A stretch of DNA of 18,433 bases. Origin: Dehalococcoidales bacterium (lineage in GTDB: Bacteria; Chloroflexota; Dehalococcoidia; Dehalococcoidales; UBA2162). The stretch spans positions 2,067,682-2,086,114 of the forward strand of contig CP070800.1 of assembly GCA_020343555.1 (NCBI GenBank). The letters are read 5' to 3'. The first letter of the stretch is position 1, and each line of letters starts with the position of its first letter. Made by a program: the position numbers and the translations under genes. Below the pieces are notes generated by a model. That model ran no database searches and had not been told where the DNA came from. It saw only the letters and a program-made list of their open reading frames with translations. Shown piece after piece: positions 6,922-14,997 of the stretch.

Positions 6922-7293
6922 ATGGAAATAAAGAATTACTACGTCGTGCTGGGGATCAATGCCGACGCAACGACGAAAGAGATCAAGAAAGCCTACCGTC
7001 GCCTGGCAAAGGAACATCACCCGGATCGTAACCCGGAGAAAAACTCAGAAGCGGAAGCCAGGATAAAGGAGATCAACGAAGCTTTCGAGGTGTTGAGCAG
7101 GCCTGTTTCCAGGCAGCGGCACGAGATGATGCTGACGCTAGCCTGTTTTTTGCAGGGGACTTTCTCAGAGGAAACCGATCCGGACTCGATTTATGATTCC
7201 GAGAGCTTGTCCGACGTGATGAGGAAATTCACCCATATGGCGTACATGCAGATGGAGATGAACAGGGGATCAAAAACGGATAATGACATCTGA
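6922..7293 (+). CDS. Short stand-alone J-domain (DnaJ-like) protein
   Basis: The 123-residue product begins with a J domain (about residues 4-66): YYVVLGINADATTKEIKKAYRRLAKEHHPDRNP, with the HPD motif at 33-35 that stimulates Hsp70 ATPase. The remaining half has neither the G/F region, the zinc-finger CxxCxGxG repeats nor the C-terminal substrate domain of DnaJ or CbpA. Instead there is a short acidic, methionine-rich tail (RKFTHMAYMQMEMN). It is probably a specialised DnaK co-chaperone rather than the housekeeping DnaJ. The J domain normally continues with YxxLSDPxKRxxYD; here this reads EVLSRPVSRQRHEMM, so the end is altered. There is no SD close to the ATG. No dnaK or grpE is in the window. 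Confidence 0.8.
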   Translation: MEIKNYYVVLGINADATTKEIKKAYRRLAKEHHPDRNPEKNSEAEARIKEINEAFEVLSRPVSRQRHEMMLTLACFLQGTFSEETDPDSIYDSESLSDVMRKFTHMAYMQMEMNRGSKTDNDI

Positions 7294-7413
7294 TGTTTAA
7301 TTCTATATTCTAATCTCTAAACAATATCAAATCCCAAATTTATGAACGTGTGTATTTTGATATTCGTATTTGTTTAGGATTTAGCATTTCGATATTAGGA
7401 TTTTTCTAATCTG
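7294..7413. repeat. AT-rich imperfect inverted repeat between convergent genes
   Basis: The 120-bp gap between the J-domain gene and the acyl-CoA dehydrogenase gene is AT-rich. The stretch at 7312-7331 (AATCTCTAAACAATATCAAA) is an imperfect inverted copy of 7356-7382 (TTTGATATTC...TTTAGGATTT). AGGATTT recurs at 7377 and 7397. It could act as a two-way transcription end point for the converging genes. Similar degenerate AT-rich repeats occur in many environmental genomes. Confidence 0.35.
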
Positions 7414-8616
7414 TTACCTGGGCAAGCCTAGGGCTCTCTGGGCGATGATGTTTCTCTTTATCTGGGAAGTGCCTGTCATGATCGTATCGCCGCGTGATGA
7501 CAGAAAACTTCGCTGCCACCTCCCGTCATCGATCGAATACTTCGATTCTTTTGCCAGTTGACTGTAAGGTCCTTCGAGGTACATGGCGAAGTCCTGGATT
7601 CGCTGGTTCAACTCCATCGACATCAGGCTTCCGACAGCGCTTTCCGGACCGGGATCGATCCCTCTTATCTGCCGTGTCAGGGTACGGAGACCGATGTACT
7701 TGCAGACGTTTGCCTCTATATAGAACTGAGCAATTTTCTGCCGTACTATCGGATTCTGAGAGAGCAGTTCGTCATTTTTCTCCATCGTCCTGACAAGGTC
7801 GATAAGGTTCAGGATCGTATTTATCTGCACGTTTGCCGAGTTCGAGTTCGTTCTTTCGAACTCGAGGGTACGCATGGATATGTACCACCCCTGGTTTACC
7901 TCGCCTACCACAAGACTTTTAGGTATCCTCACGTCATCGAGGAAGGTTTCGCAGAACAGGAAATCACCGTTCATTTCACGCAGCGGATTGATCTTCACCC
8001 CTGATGTTTTCATATCAAGCAGAAAATAGGTGAGTCCCTTGTGTTTGGGAATGTCTGGACTGGCGTCCGTCCTCGCCAGCAGGATAGCCCAGTCCGATCT
8101 CATGGCTCCGGTCGTCCATACTTTCTGACCGTTTATAATAAAGTCGTCGCCGTCCTCCACTGCCTTGGTTTGCGTATTGGCAAGGTCAGAACCGGCTTCA
8201 GGTTCGGAAAACGCCTGACACCAGTGATCGTCACCGCTTAGGATACGTGGAAGAAATCTTTTCTTCTGTTCCTCGGTGCCGGCCAGCAGTATCGTCGGGC
8301 CTGCCCAGCCGAGTCCCAGACCTGCCAGAATCGGTGGTGCTCGGCGTTTCGCCATCTCCTCGTTGAATATCCATTGTTCGACAAGCGTTCCGTCCCTGCC
8401 ACCGTATTCTCTTGGCCAGGTTATGCCGACAAAACCAGCTTTGTACAGTTTCTTGTGCCAGGTGTGATAGAAATCCATGATTTCATCGAGTTCCATATTA
8501 GGACTGGTGATATTCGTCTTGCCCCACCACTCCGGCACGTCGACAAGGTTCTCATCAAGCCAATCGTTTAACTCTTTCTTAAACGCTTCCTCTTCAGTAT
8601 TAAGGGTGAAATCCAT
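7414..8616 (-). CDS. Acyl-CoA dehydrogenase (FadE-like)
   Basis: A 400-residue FAD-dependent acyl-CoA dehydrogenase. The family introduces an alpha-beta double bond into acyl-CoA thioesters and passes electrons to electron-transfer flavoprotein. Signature 1 is clear: WCQAFSEPEAGSDLANTQT (132-150), followed by the FAD/substrate segment DFIINGQKVWTTGA (158-171). The helical C-terminal domain contains LEFERT (251-256) and ends with TSQIKRNIIAQRALGLPR, the classic nucleotide-binding terminus. I chose ATG 8616 rather than the upstream in-frame start at 8643, because AAGGA lies about 8 nt before it and the upstream start lies inside the SDR gene. It begins 13 bp after the SDR stop, forming an operon. 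The closest well-known group is the FadE-type dehydrogenases for branched, cyclic or steroid side chains, which often work as heteromers; only one subunit is seen here. The catalytic base is not assigned. Confidence 0.93.
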   Translation of the reverse strand: MDFTLNTEEEAFKKELNDWLDENLVDVPEWWGKTNITSPNMELDEIMDFYHTWHKKLYKAGFVGITWPREYGGRDGTLVEQWIFNEEMAKRRAPPILAGLGLGWAGPTILLAGTEEQKKRFLPRILSGDDHWCQAFSEPEAGSDLANTQTKAVEDGDDFIINGQKVWTTGAMRSDWAILLARTDASPDIPKHKGLTYFLLDMKTSGVKINPLREMNGDFLFCETFLDDVRIPKSLVVGEVNQGWYISMRTLEFERTNSNSANVQINTILNLIDLVRTMEKNDELLSQNPIVRQKIAQFYIEANVCKYIGLRTLTRQIRGIDPGPESAVGSLMSMELNQRIQDFAMYLEGPYSQLAKESKYSIDDGRWQRSFLSSRGDTIMTGTSQIKRNIIAQRALGLPR

Positions 8617-8629
8617 TCTATGTTCCTTA

Positions 8630-9514
8630 CTATTCCGTGACATTCAGCATAAACGGCATTGTCTGTGGCAGATCTTCCCTGGTTCTACCTCTGGTAAGTG
8701 TTTCAGGCATCAATTTCTTCAGTTCTTCCGGCGTCCAGCGTCCGTCTTTCCAGATTATCTGCTGTACCGGCGGTGGTTCAGCAAATATGCCTACGTGTCC
8801 GTGCCAGACCTCGAAAATACACCCGTTGATGCTACCGGCTACCTCACTGGCAAGGTATAGCACCAGGGCTGCGACGTCTTCAGGAAGATCGTGCTCAAGT
8901 GCTTTGAAAGGTTTTCCCCGCCATAACGCTATCGGGCGGATAATATTACAGGTTACCCCGAATTTCGCCATATCCCTGGCTACGGTACGAGCAAACCCGG
9001 TGATTCCTTCTTTAGCAGCGGAATACATTGCCTGGTCTTCGAGACCGAATCCGGTGTGCGAGGAGGTACATACTATCCTGCCGTAACCCTCTTCCTTCAT
9101 TGCCTCGCAGGCAGCCCGTGTGCAATAGAACGTACCGTAAAGGTGAGTTTTAATAACGGCATCGAAGTCTACGGTCTCTATGTCATAAACAGGAGCAACA
9201 CGTAAAATACCGGCATTGTTTATCAGGACATCGAGACGACCAAACGTTTCCATGGCAAGCCGGATGATAGCGTTAGCTCCTTTTTCATCGGCAACTGAGT
9301 CATGACTGGCTAAAGCTGTTCCTCCGGCCTGGATTATCTCTTCAACCGTCATATCGGCCGGGTCTTCCGAAATTCCGATACCGTCATGGGAAGTGCCGAT
9401 ATCGTTAACTATTACTTTGGCTCCCCTGGCGGCAAGTCCCAAGGCTTCGGCTTTACCGATTCCTCCTCCAGCGCCGGTAACGACGGCGACTCTGTCTTTC
9501 AGCAGGTCTTCCAT
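8630..9514 (-). CDS. Short-chain dehydrogenase/reductase (3-hydroxyacyl-CoA dehydrogenase-like)
   Basis: A 294-residue Rossmann-fold oxidoreductase of the classical SDR family. The cofactor glycine motif TGAGGGIG is at 13-20, the acidic residue D38 after strand 2 (VIVNDIG) favours NAD(H), NNAG is at 99-102, and the catalytic Ser (151/152), Tyr164 and Lys168 are present in S..YSAAK order. The insertion after D38 (residues 39-60, GTSHDGIGISEDPA) resembles that of the dehydrogenase domain of peroxisomal multifunctional enzyme 2 and related bacterial enzymes that oxidise 3-hydroxyacyl-CoA. This fits the acyl-CoA dehydrogenase encoded 13 bp downstream. The C-terminal 50 residues (from about 245) extend beyond a standard 250-residue SDR. 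The start is supported by GAGGAGG 5 nt upstream. It is the first gene of the operon. No enoyl-CoA hydratase or thiolase is nearby. Confidence 0.92.
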   Translation of the reverse strand: MEDLLKDRVAVVTGAGGGIGKAEALGLAARGAKVIVNDIGTSHDGIGISEDPADMTVEEIIQAGGTALASHDSVADEKGANAIIRLAMETFGRLDVLINNAGILRVAPVYDIETVDFDAVIKTHLYGTFYCTRAACEAMKEEGYGRIVCTSSHTGFGLEDQAMYSAAKEGITGFARTVARDMAKFGVTCNIIRPIALWRGKPFKALEHDLPEDVAALVLYLASEVAGSINGCIFEVWHGHVGIFAEPPPVQQIIWKDGRWTPEELKKLMPETLTRGRTREDLPQTMPFMLNVTE

Positions 9515-9566
9515 ATCTCCTCCTCGATAACCGACCAGCGGTTTATCTGATTTGATATTTTTCTAG

Positions 9567-9595
9567 ATTATAATGCCATATGAGGTTAAGATGAA
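9567..9595 (-). promoter_or_regulatory. Possible promoter of the SDR/acyl-CoA dehydrogenase operon
   Basis: A perfect TATAAT (9572-9567, minus strand) lies 53 bp before the SDR start, with a weak -35 TTCATC 17 nt upstream. The same 185-bp gap must hold the promoter for the divergent barrel/cupin operon, for which no clear hexamers were found. Confidence 0.4.
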
Positions 9596-9699
9596 AGTAG
9601 TTTTTTCACGCCGAATATATTAGATTAAAAAAATCTACCGATTAGACACTTAAAATGGTATTCTTTTAAGCGTTGGAGAAAACATTTCAAGGAGTACGT

Positions 9700-10038
9700 A
9701 TGGCGAGTTATAAAATCATTCAAATTGTTGCTTCGCAGAGTACACCCGACAAGGAGGAAGAGTTCAACAGGTGGTATACCGATGTCCACGTCCCGATGTT
9801 TTTTGGTTTCGACGGACTGAAACAGGCTGGCCGGTATCGGTGCATCGGTGATGCCGGTGATAACGCCAGGTACCTGGCTATATATGAGTTCGAAGATGAA
9901 GAAGCCCTTGCCGCTTTTCCGAAAAGTGAAGCATTTGCCGAAGCGGTAAAGGATTTTGAAGAAAGGAAAGAAGCGGTGGGATTCGAAATAAAATGGGCTG
10001 GTTCCTATGAGCTTATTAAGTCGTGGAGCAGGGAATAA
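9700..10038 (+). CDS. Dimeric alpha/beta-barrel (EthD-like) protein 1
   Basis: The 112-residue product has the ferredoxin-like layout of the dimeric alpha/beta-barrel superfamily (EthD, ABM, DUF4286 types): strand YKIIQIVASQ, helix KEEEFNRWYTDVHVPMFF with the hallmark W25 and H30, strand RYRCIG, strand RYLAIYEFEDEEAL, then a helix and the last strand. I chose ATG 9700, with AAGGAG 5 nt upstream, over TTG 9673. Family members bind or decarboxylate small aromatic or isoprenoid-like molecules, or serve as accessory proteins to monooxygenases; the substrate is unknown. It opens a three-gene plus-strand operon divergent from the SDR/dehydrogenase genes. Confidence 0.8.
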   Translation: MASYKIIQIVASQSTPDKEEEFNRWYTDVHVPMFFGFDGLKQAGRYRCIGDAGDNARYLAIYEFEDEEALAAFPKSEAFAEAVKDFEERKEAVGFEIKWAGSYELIKSWSRE

Positions 10039-10116
10039 CAAAGGATTACAAGGAAACACCGATTATTTACCCGGATAAAGTTGTTTTCTTGAAAATAATA
10101 AGAAAGAGGAGTATCG

Positions 10117-10458
10117 ATGATAAAATCAATTTCACTGGCTTACAGGAAACCGGGAATGACCAGGGAGGAATTCAGCAAATACTGGAGAGAGACCCACGCT
10201 CAACTGGCTGCGGATATGATCCCGGGATTACGAAAATATGTGCAGAATCATTTTATCACAACACCCGGACGTGAATACGAAGGCGACGGTATAGTGGAAA
10301 TGTGGTATGACAACATGGAAGCCTTCGAAAATTCACTGGCATATCTGGGAACAGACGCAGGAAGACCGCTGGCTGTGGACGGAGAGAAATTTTCCGAGAT
10401 GCGGAAAGGATTCTTATGGGTGGTAAAGGAACACGTAATCAAGGATGAACTTAAATAA
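10117..10458 (+). CDS. EthD-domain protein 2
   Basis: A 113-residue EthD-family protein. The motif KPGMTREEFSKYWRETHAQLA (11-31) with conserved W23, E25 and H27 is diagnostic of EthD-type dimeric alpha/beta-barrels, followed by the central strand GIVEMWYDNMEAF and the terminal segment KGFLWVVKEHVI. AGGAG lies 7 nt before ATG 10117. It differs strongly in sequence from the protein encoded 78 bp upstream, so the two are likely different subfamilies rather than a recent duplication. EthD was named from the ethyl tert-butyl ether degradation locus, where its role is still unclear; related proteins cyclise or decarboxylate polyketide intermediates. A catalytic or accessory role in the pathway of the divergent dehydrogenase operon is inferred. 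Confidence 0.87.
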   Translation: MIKSISLAYRKPGMTREEFSKYWRETHAQLAADMIPGLRKYVQNHFITTPGREYEGDGIVEMWYDNMEAFENSLAYLGTDAGRPLAVDGEKFSEMRKGFLWVVKEHVIKDELK

Positions 10459-10482
10459 TACAAGCGTAGAACGGAGTTATTA

Positions 10483-10938
10483 ATGGCTGAACAAAAATAC
10501 AGTAAGAATATTATAACCAGACCCAGACAGAAAGAACTGGATGAATGGAAAGAGTTTGGAGGCGTTCGCAAAAGTCACATCTACGTTGATGATGAGATTG
10601 TTAAAGGCGGACATTACCTGCAGGGTTCCTGGCTGTACAAGGCTTCCGACGTCCCGTATCCCGACGAAACGCATTCCCATGATTTTGATGAATATCTGGG
10701 TTTTATCGGTACAAAATTCGATGATCCGTTCGACCTGGGTGGGATCTTAGATTTATGGATGGGCGGCGAATACTACACGCTGACAGAAACCTGTATGATA
10801 TTTATTCCGGCGGGAGTAGAACACTGTCCAGTATACGCCCGACGTGTGGACAGCCCGATTTTCTTCCTGGCGACAACGCATCAGAAAATGTATGAAAGAG
10901 ATATCAAGGGTAAAGCCGGCGAGGAAAATAATCCGTAA
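10483..10938 (+). CDS. Cupin-like metal-binding protein
   Basis: A 151-residue protein with a single cupin-like core. The first metal motif is DETHSHDFDEYLGFIG (61-76), giving H64, H66 and E70; the second is FIPAGVEHCP (107-116), giving H114. The four ligands suit Fe, Mn or Zn. The N-terminal 40 residues resemble an extra strand and helix rather than a signal, so it should be cytosolic. GGAG precedes ATG 10483, and the gene is 24 bp after EthD protein 2, so it is the last gene of the trio. It stops 5 bp before the stop of the convergent EEP gene, without a terminator between. Single cupins next to EthD-like proteins suggest a ring-cleavage, isomerase or ligand-binding step; the reaction is unknown. 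Confidence 0.78.
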   Translation: MAEQKYSKNIITRPRQKELDEWKEFGGVRKSHIYVDDEIVKGGHYLQGSWLYKASDVPYPDETHSHDFDEYLGFIGTKFDDPFDLGGILDLWMGGEYYTLTETCMIFIPAGVEHCPVYARRVDSPIFFLATTHQKMYERDIKGKAGEENNP

Positions 10939-10943
10939 AAAGT

Positions 10944-12878
10944 CTAGTACTTAGCTATCTCAACGATTACGGGAAGATGGTCGGAAGCAATACTCTGGAT
11001 AACCTTTGCATTCCTCGATGTAAGATCAGGTGTTATCCAGATATAGTCGATGCGTTGATATAAATCCGCGGAATGGTAGGTGTATCCTTTGGGGGGGATA
11101 CTGCCGGACATCACGTCGAAAAAACCGGCATCATGAAGCATCTTCATCTCGGGAGAATCCGGTTCGGCATTCAGGTCACCTGCAATTACCGTCATTTCCG
11201 CATTATCCCATGTTTCCAGGATGACTGGTACCTGCTGTTGCCGAATTTCCGAGTCTTCATAGATATGATGCAGATGAGTAGCGATGACGGTCAGGTATTC
11301 TCCATTGCCAATATCGATTTTTGTTATCAGGAAACCTCTGCGGAGGAAGAGGTCTCTCGGCGGTAAATCGTAATTTGATGACTCTACTATCGGAAACCGA
11401 CTGAGAATGGCGTTTCCCCATAGTTGTCCTTCGGTTGGCCCTGATATATAAGGCATATCGAGTCGCTGAGAAAGCCATTCCAGCATATCCATCCTGCCGC
11501 TGATCAGCCAGCCCCTGGAGATTTCCTGCAGGGCGATAATGTCGGGATCGTTCTCTTCGATGACGAGTGCCAGGGCGTCCATATCCAGGTCGCCGCCTGT
11601 GTTGAATCCGTTGTGCAGGTTATATGTCATCACCGTAACCGGGAAACCGTTTCCTTCTGTCTCAACCGGTTCCCGGTAAGTAAAAATTTGCATCAAAGGC
11701 ATGACCAGAAGCACAAGGACAAGTAATGGTGTTACCCATGAGGTTTTTATTGCCATATCCCGATTACCGGTCTTCAGACACGATACAAGGGCACAGAGGG
11801 CTATCAGTAATGCTGCCACTACTTCGAGGGTGGTATTAGTATAAGGGAGGTTGATCTGATAGACGGCGTAATATGCCAGTGTGAGGATACAGAACAGCAG
11901 GAATCCCGTTCCGTTGGCTGCGGTTATACTGCCGGCTTGTGTCTCATTTCTTCCGGATATACCTGTTATTATCGTCACGAGCAGGATCGATATGGATATT
12001 TGTTCGACGAGAAACAATGTTGTTGCCACCCATGGGTGATCGGGGAAAGGAAATACCGTGCTTACTACCAGGACTATCCCCGTAGCCAAAACGACCGGCA
12101 GCTTGATGAGATTCTTCCTGAGTAAAAGAATAGAGGTGATAAGACCGGCTATCTGGGTAATCAGCGTCCAGCCGAACACATAAGGCGGTAACCATCCGGT
12201 AGTAACCGTGTGACGAGCTATGTTTTGTAGTGCGATCATCTGAAGAAAGAGGAAGGGACCGAACGCCATCCACAGCCAGGAACTACCACCTGTCCTGGTT
12301 TCTGGTACTTCATGACGTGAGAAAGCGATGATGGTCAACCAGTGTAATAGGACAAGGGCAACTGTTATTAACAGGGCAGGAAAATCAGACTGCCACATTA
12401 GATCGTAGGTTCCGAAGATACCGTGTAGGGCTGTATCCAGGACGAATCCTGTCAATATGCCTATAACCAGGTTACCGAAGGACTTACTTCCTCTGAACCT
12501 GATTTTGTCTACATATATAGCCAGGAAGATTCCGAATAATATAGTTCCGATTGCAGAAATTATCAGGTTTACATAAGGTTCAGACCATTGTACCTGGACG
12601 AGAAATCTTGTCAATCCCAGCCCGGCGGCGCTGAATACCACGAGCTGGTAACGGCCCATCCTACGTTTCAGAAAACCGGAGAAGAATGAAAATGAGAAAA
12701 CAGCCAGTGCTATGGGTCCGAGTATCATAGCGCTGAGCCCGAAACGATCTCCAAGTATCCAGGTGATCAGGGGGATCATTACTCTGAGTAACTGGAGACC
12801 GAAAAGCACGGAAAGAGTAGGCAGGAGTATATCGTTGACCCTTCCTATTAGAGATGTTTTGCCCGAAGTAGTCTTCAC
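10944..12878 (-). CDS. Polytopic membrane protein fused to an endonuclease/exonuclease/phosphatase (EEP) domain
   Basis: A 644-residue two-part protein. Residues 1 to about 400 hold roughly 11 hydrophobic helices. Residues 414-644 form a complete EEP (DNase I/sphingomyelinase-like) domain with the expected residues: N420 in MTYNLHNG, E452 in ALQE, H535 in THLHH, D568 and N570 in GDLNAEP, D611 in RIDYIW, and the terminal SDH (633-634). The catalytic set looks intact. In other proteins, EEP domains hydrolyse phosphodiesters in nucleic acids, inositol lipids or sphingolipids. Attachment to a membrane protein favours a lipid or surface substrate, as in the Cwh43 lipid-remodelling proteins (analogy only). 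The start is GTG 12878 with a weak GGTG 5 nt upstream. It lies downstream of the SBP gene on the same strand, but a hairpin separates them. Confidence 0.85.
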   Translation of the reverse strand: MKTTSGKTSLIGRVNDILLPTLSVLFGLQLLRVMIPLITWILGDRFGLSAMILGPIALAVFSFSFFSGFLKRRMGRYQLVVFSAAGLGLTRFLVQVQWSEPYVNLIISAIGTILFGIFLAIYVDKIRFRGSKSFGNLVIGILTGFVLDTALHGIFGTYDLMWQSDFPALLITVALVLLHWLTIIAFSRHEVPETRTGGSSWLWMAFGPFLFLQMIALQNIARHTVTTGWLPPYVFGWTLITQIAGLITSILLLRKNLIKLPVVLATGIVLVVSTVFPFPDHPWVATTLFLVEQISISILLVTIITGISGRNETQAGSITAANGTGFLLFCILTLAYYAVYQINLPYTNTTLEVVAALLIALCALVSCLKTGNRDMAIKTSWVTPLLVLVLLVMPLMQIFTYREPVETEGNGFPVTVMTYNLHNGFNTGGDLDMDALALVIEENDPDIIALQEISRGWLISGRMDMLEWLSQRLDMPYISGPTEGQLWGNAILSRFPIVESSNYDLPPRDLFLRRGFLITKIDIGNGEYLTVIATHLHHIYEDSEIRQQQVPVILETWDNAEMTVIAGDLNAEPDSPEMKMLHDAGFFDVMSGSIPPKGYTYHSADLYQRIDYIWITPDLTSRNAKVIQSIASDHLPVIVEIAKY

Positions 12879-12970
12879 TTATGCACCAGTATATCCATAT
12901 TAGTAAAGTGATTTTATACCGTAATTCCGACTATTACAACAATTACGCTGACTACAACTAATCAAATGAG

Positions 12971-13007
12971 AAAGGAGGTAGAGATTCATCTCTACCTCCT
13001 TTTTTTC
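12971..13007 (+). terminator. 14-bp perfect hairpin with T-run (plus-strand orientation; possibly bidirectional)
   Basis: AAAGGAGGTAGAGA (12971-12984) and TCTCTACCTCCTTT (12989-13002) pair perfectly across a TTCA loop, followed by T residues to 13007. The T-run suits plus-strand transcription. On the minus strand, where the SBP gene ends at 13044, the hairpin is followed only by TTT then CTCATTTG. It probably ends the SBP transcript imperfectly and blocks antisense entry into the SBP gene. Confidence 0.8.
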
Positions 13008-13043
13008 TTTAGTGTCAGACTAGTGTTGTCGTTTTTAGTATTA

Positions 13044-14903
13044 CTAGTATCCCATGTCCCGTTTCATCTCTTCGTCCAGCCACATATAATAAGTGAACAG
13101 CAACTGGTCATCGATACCGAGTGAATATTCTCCGTGGTAATTCTGTACCCACGGCCACCACATCCTATGAGATCTGGGGACCGGACACCAGATAGCCACA
13201 CACTGTTCGAGAATGAATGGAACAGCTTCTTTAAGCTTCGCGGCATATTTGACGTCGTCTTTCATGACATACAGCCTTTGTTCCTCATACACTTCCCTGG
13301 TATAAGGATGTTCGTAGTAGCTGAAGCAGTCGAAACTCTCGATGCGGGTACTGTGCATGTCATAGGGGAAGGCAGCAGTAGGTGCACCTGTGTAGATACC
13401 CTCCTCGTATGATCTTGCCCGTCTCATGCCACGAACGATACTTCCTTCTAGCTGCTGGATATTAAGATCGACGTTTATCGTGGCGAAATACTCCTTGATG
13501 ATGGACAGGAAGTCTGTCTGGGCAGGAGAACTGGATATTATCGTAGATTTGAATCCGTCGGGATAACCTGCTTCGGCGAGAAGCTGTTTGGCTTTCGGTA
13601 CATCGTTCTCACTCCAGTAGAAGAGTTCCTGGACGCTGCACCGGGAGAGTTCATCGGTAAACGGTTCAGTAGGCATTTCCTCGAGAGGAGTATAGAACGG
13701 TTCCCAGGCCTTATCCGGCGGGTATACGGCTCCCAGGAGTTCGGCGAAGCCATGATAGTAGTCCTCAATCAACTCTTCCTTGTTAATTGAAAGGGTTAGA
13801 GCCTGACGAACGCGAAGGTCTGAGTAGGGTAATTCAGGTTTATCCACTCTGAAATACAAGTGCATGTCAAAAGCCGGAGTTGATGTGTAATGGAGATCTG
13901 GATTTTGGTCTATGAGTGTACTCCCATCTTCATAGGACATGGCTATACCTACTGATATATCAAGCTGGCGAGTACGAAAGGCTGCCAACTGAGTCGATAA
14001 ATCAGTAATGACCATCCATTTTATTTTGTCCACGTATGGCAGTTGGTTCTGGGGGTGTATAGGATCGTACTGCCAGTAATTAGGATTTCTTTCGAAGTGC
14101 AATACACTACCCACGATATTATCGGCGAGTATAAATGGTCCTGTTCCGACAACGTTTTTCCAGTCCAGCATGTCACCATACGTTTCGGTAACCTCCCTGG
14201 GATATTGGTAGAGCCAGGCTGCGGTGTAGATGACCTGTAGCCCCTGGGCTTGTGGAGGAACCTTTACTTCGAGTGTGTATTTGTCAAGGGCGGTCGCACT
14301 TTTAATATGCTCATCCGGAGCGACAATCATTCGATGAGCTCCTCTAGGAGCTTCCCAGAGATGGTTGATTGCCCAGGCGGCGTCATAGGCATCATATTCT
14401 CTGCCATTTACCGGTGGTTTGTTATGCCAGTGGACTCCCTTTCTGATGTTGAAGAGAAGTGTTTCACCGTCAGGCATACTCCAGCTTTCACAGAGTTGAC
14501 CGGTCAGACGATCTTTATAACCCATGGAACCACCGATACCGGCACTTCCGTCTCCCGCAGGTGTCTTGGACCAGTCACCCATCAGCAGTTCTTCGTTATT
14601 TAGATACAGGGCACCGCAACTGACCATAAAAATGTGATAGGGATCATATCCGGAAGGCTCCCCTCGAGCGAATGTCAGCGTTCCCCCATATTTCGGTTCG
14701 TCAGGATCACGGTATCCTTCCTGGACCGTGGTCTTTACTTCGTAACCTCCTTTAGTCTCGGTGATAACAACCTCAGCGGGTCCCTCATCTTCCTCTTCTT
14801 CTACCTCAGCTGTCTCTTTAGTTTCACAGGAAGCTATAATTAGTGAAAGTGTCATAAGACAACTCACTAACACCCACAGTAGTTTCTTATAATCGATTTT
14901 CAT
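13044..14903 (-). CDS. ABC transporter substrate-binding lipoprotein, family 5 (oligopeptide/nickel class)
   Basis: A 619-residue extracytoplasmic solute-binding protein. The signal peptide ends in the lipobox LIIASC with lipidated Cys26, followed by a charged linker of glutamates (about 27-50) that would tether it to the membrane. The SBP_bac_5 domain starts at PKYGGTLTFARGEPSGYDPYH and includes LCESWSMPDGETLLFNIRKGVHWHNKPP, DAAWAINHLW, GTGPFIL, ERNPNYW and VRQALTLSINKEELI, all family hallmarks. GGAGG stands 5 nt before ATG 14903. No permease or ATPase gene adjoins, so it is an orphan that must use a transporter encoded elsewhere. The long leader (14904-15305) suggests dedicated regulation. 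Members bind peptides, nickel, sugars or opines; the ligand cannot be read from sequence alone. Confidence 0.93.
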   Translation of the reverse strand: MKIDYKKLLWVLVSCLMTLSLIIASCETKETAEVEEEEDEGPAEVVITETKGGYEVKTTVQEGYRDPDEPKYGGTLTFARGEPSGYDPYHIFMVSCGALYLNNEELLMGDWSKTPAGDGSAGIGGSMGYKDRLTGQLCESWSMPDGETLLFNIRKGVHWHNKPPVNGREYDAYDAAWAINHLWEAPRGAHRMIVAPDEHIKSATALDKYTLEVKVPPQAQGLQVIYTAAWLYQYPREVTETYGDMLDWKNVVGTGPFILADNIVGSVLHFERNPNYWQYDPIHPQNQLPYVDKIKWMVITDLSTQLAAFRTRQLDISVGIAMSYEDGSTLIDQNPDLHYTSTPAFDMHLYFRVDKPELPYSDLRVRQALTLSINKEELIEDYYHGFAELLGAVYPPDKAWEPFYTPLEEMPTEPFTDELSRCSVQELFYWSENDVPKAKQLLAEAGYPDGFKSTIISSSPAQTDFLSIIKEYFATINVDLNIQQLEGSIVRGMRRARSYEEGIYTGAPTAAFPYDMHSTRIESFDCFSYYEHPYTREVYEEQRLYVMKDDVKYAAKLKEAVPFILEQCVAIWCPVPRSHRMWWPWVQNYHGEYSLGIDDQLLFTYYMWLDEEMKRDMGY

Positions 14904-14997
14904 GGCACCTCCGAATTAGTATGCTTGTTGAAATTCCACATTCCTTTAACTGGTCTGGTAGGTACGAGTGTATTATCTCAATGATGCACCTCCTTTT

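Noticed and set aside
7294..7413. CRISPR-like repeats
   Set aside because: The AGGATTT repeats are short, irregular and degenerate; there are no uniform spacers and no cas gene.
8374..9086. Several long plus-strand open frames opposite the dehydrogenase and SDR genes
   Set aside because: They are shadows of strongly coding minus-strand genes, have no SD and show no recognisable domain.
9625..10059. 144-codon minus-strand frame over the first barrel gene
   Set aside because: It is antisense to a gene with a good SD and a recognised fold; the product has no family features.
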